Shown here piece after piece: positions 13,084-64,000 of a stretch of 64,000 nt of DNA. The notes below the pieces were generated by a model. It saw only the letters and a list, made by a program, of their open reading frames with translations. It did not search any database and was not told the DNA's origin. The DNA comes from Albula goreensis (taxonomy: Eukaryota; Chordata; Actinopteri; Albuliformes; Albulidae), in contig CM040743.1 of assembly GCA_022829145.1 (NCBI GenBank), positions 29,997,646 to 30,061,645 of the forward strand. The letters are read 5' to 3'. The first letter of the stretch is position 1; each line of letters begins with the position of its first letter. Position numbers and translations under genes: made by a program.

Positions 13084-15785
13084 GTAACTTTTTTCCTTAA
13101 GTATTATTTGTTCAACTGAGAAAGCAATGATGTTTTCCCATCCTGATTTCTGGATTCAGTCAACAGTCTCCTTAACTTTGACTAACTAATAAAAGAAAGT
13201 GTTCATTTCCAAACACAGTTTGGTAGGCTCTGCCTGCATAACCAGTCAAGTTACAAATTATCTGTATGTGATTTATTAAAAGGAACTTTCTGAAAAATAT
13301 GCACTGAATTCAGGTCTCACTATCAAAGCTTCACTTTGTCAGCACCCTGGATCACATGTCTTCAAGATTGAAATATCCTGGGAAATGAGTGTACATACAT
13401 ACATTTTGTATGTTTAGGCTTCTATGGCCTGTACGTTTAAATTGAAAGTTGACAAAGCAGTCTTGTGCTTCCCACAGCTCCACATCAGCTGCACAGAGTA
13501 GCTCATATTTTGCATAGATTATGCAATATTATTGTACACATATTCAAATATAATTATATTATGAATTATATATTGTTTAAAATACATAATTTTAGTGTGT
13601 ATTTGGAATATGGTCATTGCACATACAATAGTTAATTTATGTAATTCAGAACATGTACATTGCATATGTTATATGTTTTATCCATATCAGGTTGTGGGTT
13701 ATCATTACTCTGAATGTTTATCTTTCAATAACTGAGAAAGGGGAATTTATGGTAAAACAGATGGGTGTTTCCCATAACTATAGCACTCCTATAAAACATC
13801 AGCAGTAGATAAATTAATTCTTTTTAGATATTAAATTAGCTGTATAATAACAGAACATGAGTAGAATATTTTCTTGAATATATTTATCTTTTGGTTTTTC
13901 AAATGTGAAATGTTTAATTTTCCCACAATTTTAACTAATTCTTATCAAGCAGTCAAGACACATAAGTAGTAAAAGGTGGCTGAATGCTTTTGACTCTGTT
14001 TATCGTGTTAACAGTGAAAGTAATTTATTTAAAGTGAAACTGGGTCAATGAAGTTTCCTTGAGATTCTGAGACTATTACAATGTCAAACAACTTTCTCTC
14101 AGAAGCAATTGGCCAAGCTTTCTGCTGGGAAACCAGAACAGACCCATCCAACCTTCTTTAACCATCTGAATTTATTGTTTATCATGTAATCCTACCTTTT
14201 TCCTAATCCCATTTAGAGTCATACCACCTAGTAATGTATAACAACGGTGCAGTAAATTCACCATTATGATATATTAAGTATGAGAATGCAATATTCATAG
14301 TTTTCTATAAATGTTTAACATATGTGTTTTAACTGCTGTTTGGTGGTTATGTGAGTAATTACAAATTGTAATTTAGTCAATTAATGTGTAGCTCACCGGC
14401 TGTTGCCTGTACTTGTATAATATAATGGTATAATATATGGATGGATGATAATATATAATCTTTATTTTAATAATAAAGCAAAGGCATTCACAAATACAAG
14501 CATGCTTCCCAGATTCACTTGGCCTTTTATGGAGAAAGTATATTTCTGTCATTTTTTATATTTCTGTGTTCATTTGTGTGTATAATGTCTTTTTATATGT
14601 CAAATAAATATTTCTTCAGTCAGCACTCTCAGAACCATTTGAATATATTCAGGATTTTTTCAATGCAGACATATTTTTTTGTAAAACAGGTTATCCATCA
14701 GTCTTTTTCTAGAAGAAGGTCACAATTTTTGTACCTTGACTTACACAGAACCAACAATGCATTTTCAGGGCGTACTGAATACAAAGCACTAGTAGCTAAA
14801 TGTTTTTAGAGCTGCAGTAAGCTTTTGAAAGAAATATTACTTTTCAAGCCTAACTAAATACAATCAACAGTGTTAACAATAAATCAAACACAGACAGATG
14901 ACTGGTTCCACTTGATAACAAAATAAATAAGCCTATCTCAGTTAGCTGGCCACGTAAGTTCCGTTAAAATTTCATGAACAGATTTCTTTCCAAACACCAT
15001 ACAATTTGTCAGTGTTATTCCAGTGGCATTATGTGATATCATTTTGTGATGCTTATGAAAGGAGCAGTGCTTAGGCTTTCAGCACAGCTGAGCAACAGCA
15101 TACTGTCATGCCACTCTGTCATCACCCATTTCTGCTAGTTGCTCTATACCATTTCATTTCACTGTACTGTTGAAAATAATGTGCTTAGGAATATACCCTG
15201 ATCTTAAATTATGTCTGACATTTTTAGCTGAAATGAATGCTGTTAAAGTGTCATTTATTTTGTTCTCATAATGTCTTTCTAGTTTCATACTTGTTAGCAT
15301 ATACACCTTGTGGGTTCTACAGACACTGCATAGACATATCTCTCACTGGCCAGACATGACGGGTGCAGAGCTACTGGCTAATTAAATATATTAGTCTCCT
15401 AGGGCCTGTCATGTGATAAGTATGAATATATCTTTAATCTCTTTTCAAAAATGTATTGTTTCCATTCTTCCAAAGACAGCTGAGGCAGGAAACAGGATAC
15501 AATAATTAAAAATTAGACTTTTTTAAGTTATTGTTTTAAGAGGATTAGTATGACAAAGCTGTGATTCTCAAAGAGGAAGGAGTTACTCAGTAGGGTTAAA
15601 TAATTGTTAATTTCTAAAAGACTTATGTAACAGACAGCTTGCGAGTCCTACAACTGCTCAGTGTGGAAATGTATGTGTAATATATGTAAATGTCATGTTG
15701 TATGAATTAATTACATTTACTCATTAAATAGATATAATTTACAGGAACTTGCAAGGGGAAAGAAGTATTTACAATACTATATATG

Positions 15786-15816
<31 letters not shown>

Positions 15817-17010
15817 TTTTGTGTGTGTATTTTCTCAGTCCTTGCTGCAGACTAAGATTATGCATGATATACACATTTCTCTGTAGATAAATTAAATGGA
15901 GCTGAATTATTATGCAAAAAACCCATGCCCAACACTTTTAATAGTTTTATCTTTCAAGAGCTATTGTTAAATATGCTGGTTGTTGTGTGATGTAGAAGAG
16001 TGTAATGAACTAATCGGGTGCATTAGTTTTACAGAATGTAATCTATAGTGTTTGGGAGTTGTTTGTCTCAATAGGCTCTGGTAATCAAAAGTAATGAACC
16101 TATTATGAGCAGGACCTCCGAGAGCCTGGCGTGGCAGTAAGAGTGTGGCACATAAAAGGTTTATTAAAGGAAATTAAGGTCCATCACTGCCACACCTGCT
16201 CCCCTATTATAAATGTATGACAGGTCAGTGCCTTCAATCACAACAGCAAACGAGAGAGAGGAGTCATGTTTCCCATTACCAGGGAAGTAACAGCGTATTC
16301 TGTGACTCACAGGTTTCACAGCCCTGTGACCACTATGCGCAGCCATCAGCCCGGAATAATTATATTTAATAGGTTTTATTTGGGACCCACAAGCAGTGTA
16401 GAGGGAGAGTGGATGGGTTTTAACAACTATTTTTGTCTAAACATATACTGTGTACCTTCAGCACTTTAATGGCATCATTTTGCATTATTACATTTACCCC
16501 ACCTCAAAAGTTAAAGTTTACCCCCATGCTGGTCATTGGGTCCATAGTTTAGGGGGGCAGACAGGGGTCCATGGTAACATTCTCTAAAAGATGTTCCAGT
16601 CCCATATGTGCTTGCAGAAAATAGCTGGAGGACTTTATCATGTACAGTGAAACAGCTCTGGAATTGCTGTCATTCTGTAGACTTAATAGCTTTGTGCGAC
16701 TGCATCACCCCTAGTTTCTCCAAAAAAGAACAAGCACATATTAGTCCGGTATGCATATTAGCATAATATGTTTTAAGTTTTAATGAGCCACTGATTCCTA
16801 TCATTATATTATTATGTTATAAATGCAATTTAGTCTTTATGTACTTGAACCGAGTAGCAATTTGTCTTTTTTCAAAACTATAATGTGAAATAAATTTCAA
16901 TGCCTCTGCAGCTACCATGCACTAATCAGATTTGGAAATCAACTGCCAACATGCATTTTAAATTAATCCAGATAACACTGTTATATATGTATATATATAG
17001 TACTATGATT

Positions 17011-17078
<68 letters not shown>

Positions 17079-17207
17079 ATCTACTAAAAGCAAAATAGTA
17101 AAATCAAAAGTTCTCTGAATCGTTCTTTCACATTATTTTCTGTTTTATATCATGCTAGTATATGTTTCAGGATTAAGTAACACATCATTATGTTTACTAT
17201 TTTTCAG
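13084..17207 (+). other. st18: Probable intron between the 5' UTR exon and coding exon 1
   Basis: AT-rich, no recognised coding sequence. It contains a TATG/TG-rich tract (about 15780-15828), a moderately GC-balanced block at 16060-16500, and the compound (GT)n(TA)n microsatellite close to its 3' end. Confidence 0.5.
16991..17080. repeat. (GT)n(TA)n compound microsatellite with flanking direct repeats
   Basis: About 15 GT units then 15 TA units. They are flanked by direct copies of ATATATATAGTACTAT at 16991-17006 and 17065-17080. It lies 130 bp upstream of the start-codon exon. Confidence 0.95.
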
Positions 17208-57616
<40,409 letters not shown>

Positions 57617-58177
57617 GCTTTCCAGTGAGCGTGTGTTGTCCCTGTGTTCGGAAAATGCTCCTGAAAAGAAATGCTTTTGGAAAGGTCTGGTTGGGTTGCA
57701 TGTCCCAGAGAAGACTTATAAAAACGCATTTCCGTTTCACAGCAAACACATTGCACTGAAAAAAAAAATATACCAATACCAGCCATGATAGGTTATGGAC
57801 TTTAAAAACATGATATATTTGATTTTGTGGATTTTACCCCTTGCACTTAGTTTTTTTTATGTAGTTTAATTGTCAATTAATTCTGTATTTGTTATATTTA
57901 TGTATGCTAATATGATTATTTATTGTCTTAATTTAATCATCTATTTATTGTTTTATTTATTCCTACCATATTTAAACATTAGGGAAAAAAGAAAATACAG
58001 TTTTAAAAATGACCCTATTGCCAGCTTAACATGTTTGGCAACAAAATGCTTTCTGCACATTGTATATAACATTTTAGCACCTTCATTTAAATATTATTTT
58101 TCATAGGACTCTTTATTACCTTAATACAAAGAAAACATTATGTAATGCCATTCCACCATGAAACATGGGCCAGTGCT

Positions 58178-58189
58178 GCCATCTAGTGG
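58178..58189 (-). promoter_or_regulatory. CTCF-like motif
   Basis: The minus strand reads CCACTAGATGGC, matching the CTCF core CCASYAGRKGGC at every position. It lies in the probable 3' UTR. A motif match alone does not show binding. Confidence 0.35.
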
Positions 58190-59020
58190 TGATAAATTTG
58201 CAAATGCACATTTCCAGTACAGGATGAAAATTGATTTATTCCTTGTAGCTATAAAACATGCAAAATAATCTACAATTGTCCATTGTCCAAATGGTTGTTT
58301 TACTTAATATTAAACAACAAGACTGTATTTAAATGTATGGCACATGAACACTTAAAATGGAATAATATGATTACAGTCCAAAAAAATAAAAAAATGCAAT
58401 GCCTGACTTCATCAAATTTCACATTTTACAGCTACTGGTGTCAAATGATATCTGTTTGGTACTTCAATCTTCTCTTAAGCAGATGCAACCACATTTAAGT
58501 TAGGTTTAAACAGCTGAAAGTCAGATCTTACTGTGGATCTCAGCCCATAGAACAGAGCTGCTGATTGAGAAGCTAACAGAATCTAAAACCACAAATTTCT
58601 AGCTATATCTGTGTGATCATTTTCCTAAACTATATTGATATGAACTGCCTTTTGTGTGCACACCACTGCGTGTGCATATATGTGCCTAAGTGTAAATGTG
58701 TACATGAAATATAGTTTTCACTGTTTTGTGGTACAATAGTATTATGTGAAATGGTGTCTAATTTATTATACAGTACAATTATTTTTAAAGAATAAGTAGT
58801 GAGAGATGTTTTTCTAGCTTGGGTGCGCTACTGTTTATAAACCATTTCAGATGTAAGCACAGTTTAAGAACTCCAGCCATCGGGGTCAGTTCATTTTATG
58901 CACCACAGTGAAAACTTACACAATAAGTTACACTCAAAAAACAAATTTATGGCAGCATTACTTTTTTTGTCACATAACCTGAAAAAAAAGAAGAGCCCTG
59001 ATTACTTTGACAGAAAGTAA

Positions 59021-59030
59021 TACTACCTCA
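59021..59030 (+). promoter_or_regulatory. let-7 family target match in the 3' UTR
   Basis: TACTACCTCA is the exact complement of nucleotides 1-10 of let-7 (TGAGGTAGTA) and includes the full 8-mer seed site CTACCTCA. The position is in AT-rich UTR sequence, a favourable setting. Functionality is inferred. Confidence 0.45.
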
Positions 59031-59712
59031 AATGAGTTCAAAAGTATTTAAAATGAACTGACCCTGTGCTTTCAGCTATGGGCTCCTACTGTACAGGAGG
59101 AAGAGCTGTGCAAGACAATGCCATTAAATGACATTTAATGACATTAAAATTGATTTATGTGTAATGTATGATGGCTCTTGAAAATAACAACGTGTAGTAC
59201 CAATCTCTCACTCTTTTAATTTCCATTATCGCATCAAAGGCTCTCTTCATGGAAAGGCAATCACCAAAGTTTGATTTATTGTGGGTCCATGATTTTACTA
59301 CAGCCAAAATGCAGAGTACAACTTCTTCCCTCACAAAATAACGTAATGCTGTCAACAACAGAATATAACCCACTGTACAGTGTGAACTATACTGCTTATA
59401 GTCGTATGAATCTTTGTTCAGTGTAAAGATAAAAAGTAGGATGATAGCCACAATTGAAAAATAAATACACAATACCATGAAATCCCATGACATTTCAAGT
59501 GCAGTTCATATTTGTATGATCTTGGCTATCAGATACATTTCACTCCCCCCTCCACACAAATAATAAATAATGAATAAACTGTTATTCCGCCAGTAGTTTG
59601 GCCAGCATAGTTTGAATATATCTGTTTGTTTTCTGTTACTATTTCAATCAATTCTCATCAAGTCATATTTCTGTTAGAATTTTTTTTATTGTAAACTATG
59701 AAATGTTAGAGC

Positions 59713-59718
59713 AATAAA
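59713..59718 (+). terminator. st18: Alternative proximal poly(A) signal AATAAA
   Basis: A canonical hexamer lies in the 3' UTR, but the downstream GT-rich element is weak (AATGTGTTATC). It could give a shorter UTR that still contains the let-7 match at 59021 and the miR-9 match at 59263. Confidence 0.3.
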
Positions 59719-60616
59719 GAATTCTGCAAGATTAGTCAAAAAAATGTGTTATCAGACCAGCCAAAGTAAATGAATAAGTTTTCTTGTAACCTGTTATGTC
59801 TGAAGTGATATTTTGCATAGATTGGATGGACACAAAATTGTTACTCAGCTCCCACTGAAGTGTATTCATCCCAGGTTATAAGTATTTCAGTGCTATGATT
59901 GATTGTATTGTTTGCACAAATACTGTTTTTTAACTTGGGAAAATATTTAATTAAGTGAAAAATACCAAGAAAAAGAGGAAGACAGCAAAAAAAAATGTCT
60001 TTGTTTTTTCCAAGTTCAGAGCCCTTGATGTCACTGTTTATAAATCATGTTTAAAATTTATTTTACATTCTCAAGTTTGCATTGGCTACTGTTCTCAACC
60101 ATGATTGCAATGCTTTAAGTTAGACTAGGGCTATTAATTTTGTGCAGTTGAAATTAAACAATTAACCATGTCAACGAAACCTGCCAACAGAATGAACATT
60201 TGCCGAAATGCAATGAAGCATTTTATTTTATACAAAAAAATCAACGCATACATTGTAATTTTAATAAATTAAACTCAACCATTTTCTTGAAATTCACTGT
60301 ATAACTTTATAATTCTGCTTATTTATTTGTAATTGTTAATATTTAATTTATATGCCACGCATTGTTTGCTCAGGAAGTTTTGTGAAGAATATTTATTTTT
60401 TCCCTGTTTGTACTTGATGTGTTTTGTAACGTGAGCTGGATTTTGTGTCGAACGATATTGGTACTATGAATCTGTATTGTAAATTAGTTTCTTTCTTTTT
60501 AATTCAAAAAGTTATGCTTTTTTCATTTCAAGTAGTTTATATATTGAAGTTTCCTTATACTTTTACTATTTCAAAAGACAGATATGCGCTGTGTTGTACA
60601 GTTTGTGTATGGTAGA

Positions 60617-60622
60617 AATAAA
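60617..60622 (+). terminator. st18: Poly(A) signal AATAAA (probable distal st18 signal)
   Basis: A canonical hexamer about 3.0 kb after the stop codon is followed within 10-30 nt by a GT-rich stretch. Sequence just downstream changes to plain AT-rich DNA without further signals nearby. Confidence 0.55.
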
Positions 60623-60640
60623 CTTTTTAAATGGTTGTGT

Positions 60641-63600
60641 GAATTGTTGCTGTTTAACGTGTAAATATCATGACATAATGCATTAATTCCCCAAAATGTG
60701 CTCTTTGATGTAACCTAACATTTTTTTTTTTTTGCAGGACATAAATTGTATTTGTAGTGTTTAACATACTTGCCTTGTCCATACAAAACATGCTAATCAA
60801 AGTAACCTTTGCATTTGCAGTCAGATCAGTTGGTTTTGTCTGAAAATTTGATTAATGAATATGCTAATACACTTTGTATTGAGATATCACAGCTATAACA
60901 CACCTTATAGTGCTAAAAAAATATCAGCTACCATACAACTGAGTTACATATGAGACATATTTAAATCTTAAATTGAATATAGTCCAATATCCCCAGACCT
61001 TGATGGATATTGGTAAAGTAAGGTCTGAAAGTCATAACTGCATAAGAAGATACAGGTCCTTGAAACTGCTGATGTGCCATTGATGCATGTCCTGCAAAAG
61101 TCATTTGTATTTACTGTAGTGATGCCTTAGGTCCTAGTACTGAATGTCAATTGTACCATTGCTTTTTGTGGCTGGCAGCAAGAAGAGAACAAATGCCGTT
61201 TTTGTTGATGTCTGATTCTGTAGTGGTCATTTTTAATGATGATTTTCTGACAGTACTTAAAAGAATGTTCATTTGTCATACGCATGAACTTCCTGCTAAA
61301 AAGGAAAGAACAAAGCCTGAATACATTTATACAATAACTAAAGAAAGTTCAACTGATGTTTAATGAGAATGACACCGTTTACTGTCAGCATTAAAATGGC
61401 AGAACTTGACATTCTGATAATAATCTCACACTGAATAAGGTATACACTTTCAAATTAAAATTACAAAAGGTTATATTTTTCATATCAAGCACACAAAGAC
61501 AACCCCTTACCTTAAGAGGTGCCAAGCACACAGAAACCACACAGTAATTTCAGACTAGAACAGCCATAACCATTAAGAATGTGTAGGGCTGTATTGTGAT
61601 TGCATGCATCCTACCCAGGCCTTATTCCCTAACAGTAAAATGTAGACATTAGATTTTACACATTATTTGTGTTAAAGTAAATAACCACCCTATGAGTATT
61701 TCACAGTTTGCTGAAGAAATGAACTTCAGGCCTACTTTGTAGTACAATGTTCTTAAATAATGTTTTCTGTGTCTTTAATACCTGATTAAGATAGACATAA
61801 TTAGCAGCTTGAGGCCAGCTTGTTCTGCCATGTTGTTAAATGCATGCTCATGTAAAAACACCAAATGTATAGAAGATTATAATCACCCACTGCTAGTCAA
61901 AATGGAAGTTTAAAAAGCAAATAAGGAAGGGCAAGGTAAGGTAAACCAACTTCTCAGGTCTGAGACAGCTATTAAATGCAGTAGGATCAAGAGGGTGGTG
62001 TTGGTTGCATTACAGAATATATTTATACCAAAATATACAGACATGGATTATGGAATATAGTTTAACCTGTCTGAATCTGGTTTATGCAAAACGTGCTGTA
62101 CACAGAAACTACCTGATGACATTTGAGGAGCATGCACTTTCTTCAAAACGGTACTAAATTCAAAATATGGCAGACCTGGATTAGGTAAAATTTGTGACAT
62201 GACGAATACAATATGTGAGGGAATTTCCAGGCTGATAGACAGCAGATTGTATCATTATAAATTAATTATTTTGCAGCTATGTAAATTAGTTCATTTGGTT
62301 AATTTGGCTCAACAGGATATTTAGCCCATCCATGTGACTGGTAAGACCCTTCAGGTGGATCTCACTGCTCCAGACTGGTTTTGTGAGGTTTAAGATGTTA
62401 TTTGGCTTTTATAGTTCTTTAACACAAATATTGAATTTAAACAATACAGAACCTATTCACCTTTGGTACACTGACCCCTAGAAATACCATACGTATTGTT
62501 TGCAGCTAACTATAAAATTTAAATCAATACAATTATGACAGAAAATAACTATCTTTGAAGTCTAAGTTTCTTACACAAGTGTCAAATTACAAAACTGAAG
62601 GCACTACATTTTTCCCTCAGTTTGGTCTTAACAGTGAATGCTTAATTTCTTTTTCTAAATCGATTTGTTGACTTTAATAATTCATCCACTGCTCTGCTCA
62701 GTACATTGATTATGAGGATTTTTTTCCAGCAATGGGATATCAGTGGCATGACATGACATATGGTATGACATAACCCACATATTTAATATAACATTATTGA
62801 AAAATAGCCCTATCCTACAGTTCCAGGGGCCCTTATGAATTTATCAATGTTGTCTGCACACATAATACACCCCTGAACGTTTATGTCTTTGTTTTCATGC
62901 AAAATCAGTTTTTATAAAATCTGAAGTAGCCTTCAGAACATACATAACTACAAACAAGCGAAAAACTGTTAACACTCATAATACATTTGTTAACAGCACA
63001 TTTTTCATGCTAAATACACCACATCTTAGAGGCCAAAATAAAAGTCTATAACATTATCATTATCCATCAATAATAACAACTTTTTGCCCATGAATACTGA
63101 CTCATGAGTATGATGTAATGGAGGAACACATTTTTGAGCAAAGCAATTTTTTCACTTATAACAAAATAATTCAAATTAAATTACATTTGTATTAGTTTAG
63201 TTTACCTTTGTGCACATCCACAGATTGTAGCTATTTCCTTGCTCGCTAACATTAATCTTACACAGCATGTATCATCTTTAACATACATATGTGAACTATG
63301 ACTGCAGGCCACATTGTATTCACTTGTTGAAATTAAACTGAATGTCTCCATTTATGGCAGATCATTAGTGCTGGTGCTACGATGACACGGAAGTCTTGTT
63401 TTAGCTAGTCTTAATATCATTACAGTTTGCTTGAAGTCGTCTTTTCCTGCCATTCTCCCTTAACCTTTCGTTGACTGCTGAATTATTCAGTTAGTTGCTG
63501 CCTATTTGATTTCTGGTTGATTGATCTTTCTGTTGAGCATGAAAGCAATTGTGCTGCTGACAACAAATGATACATATTTTAGTTTCATTTTAATGACTGA

Positions 63601-63769
63601 TAAATGCGTCTAATGGTCACTGCACAGAGATAGGGTAGCTGGTCACTATGACACTGTCACATAATATTGGACATATAAGTGACCACACTACAACAGTCTA
63701 GATTGTCTGGTCATGACTAATGGTCGTACATTACCCAATGATTTTATGCAACTATTTGTTGGTTGGACC
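60641..63769. other. Intergenic region downstream of st18, no recognised gene
   Basis: AT-rich sequence with no exon, RNA gene or named repeat that I can support. A 70-codon open frame at 61151-61363 has no recognisable domain. The last 100-150 bases may belong to the transposon that begins coding at 63770. Confidence 0.6.
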
Positions 63770-64000
63770 ATGCCTCACAAGAAAGATATCCCAGAAGACC
63801 TACGAAAACTAATTGTTCAATCACATGAATGTGGAAAGGATTATACAAATGGTCTACAAATGGAGGCACCTGAGGACTGTGGCTACTCTTCATTGAAGTG
63901 GCCATCCAGCCAAGAAGACACCAAGGACACCCTGCAGAATACTCAATGTGGTGAAGAAGAACCCTCCGGCAACAGACCGGAAGGAGTCACTGGAACAGGT
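63770..64000 (+). mobile_element. Degenerate Tc1/mariner-family transposase, N-terminal part, cut by window edge
   Basis: ATG at 63770 begins MPHKKDIPEDLRKLIVQSHE, the helix-turn-helix start typical of fish Tc1 transposases (MP-x-K-x-LSEDLR-x-x-IV). Frame 1 stays open to the window end (77 codons). After GKDYT the expected second half of the first DNA-binding subdomain is missing. The sequence jumps to DNA resembling the GTCTACAAATGG region and then the GRPSSQDDSKDT-type linker read in a shifted frame. This indicates an internal deletion and decay. The terminal inverted repeat was not identified, and the catalytic DDE part would lie beyond the window. Confidence 0.7.

Larger units (their letters stand above)
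57617..60640 (+). other. st18: Probable 3' untranslated region of st18
   Basis: No splice signals or further coding homology follow the stop codon. The AT-rich sequence runs about 3 kb to AATAAA at 60617, followed by a GT-rich stretch (ATGGTTGTGTGAATTGTTGC) typical of a cleavage-stimulation element. AATAAA at 59713 is an alternative proximal signal. TGTATATA at 58061 fits a Pumilio element. A let-7 seed match is at 59021, and ACCAAAG (miR-9 seed match) at 59263. The exact end is inferred. Confidence 0.6.

Noticed and set aside
61151..61363. 70-codon open frame downstream of the gene
   Set aside because: No domain, no splice context and no homologue that I recognise.

Overview
The window is vertebrate nuclear DNA, most likely from a ray-finned fish. 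It is AT-rich with long introns, many (CA/GT)n, (CT)n and trinucleotide microsatellites, a palindromic MITE of a type common in fish, and a Tc1-family transposon fragment at the right edge. I cannot name the species. There are no bacterial-type operons, CRISPR arrays or RNA genes that I can support, and I found no undescribed multi-gene system.

One protein-coding gene accounts for essentially all recognisable coding sequence: the orthologue of ST18 (suppression of tumorigenicity 18, also called NZF3 or MYT3), a CCHHC zinc-finger transcription factor of the MYT1/MYT1L/ST18 family. It lies on the + strand. I reconstructed 20 coding exons between 17208 (ATG) and 57616 (TGA). All have GT-AG borders and compatible phases, and they total 3,054 nt or 1,017 residues. 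Human ST18 is about 1,047 residues. The product has a short basic/acidic N-terminus, a long acidic region in one 726-bp exon, two CCHHC fingers, a central MYT1 domain, four more fingers and a C-terminal coiled coil.

Layout: 1-12973 is upstream non-coding DNA (upstream intron or intergenic) with possible CTCF-like sites, a possible alternative 5' exon ending at 2344, and stretches that look like conserved non-coding DNA. A probable 5' untranslated exon is at 12974-13083. Coding exons 1-4 (17208-25592) encode the N-terminal region, exons 5-7 (32590-35352) fingers 1 and 2, exons 8-11 (38404-43088) the central domain, exons 12-17 (44027-52935) fingers 3-6, and exons 18-20 (53819-57616) the coiled coil and C-terminus. 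The 3' UTR probably runs to a poly(A) signal at 60617. The region 60640-63769 appears intergenic, and a degenerate Tc1-like transposase start occupies 63770-64000.

The most interesting signals concern gene architecture. Four of the six zinc fingers are split by a phase-2 intron inside the same Ser codon. Two half-finger exons are symmetrical 63-bp cassettes. The exon 2/exon 3 junction sits at the position expected for the corresponding intron of a lost N-terminal finger, so it looks like the scar of that finger. Other points are a C-rich, quadruplex-prone tract at one 3' splice site, a competing out-of-frame donor in exon 7, a 10-nt let-7 match in the 3' UTR, and several hairpin or tandem repeats in introns.
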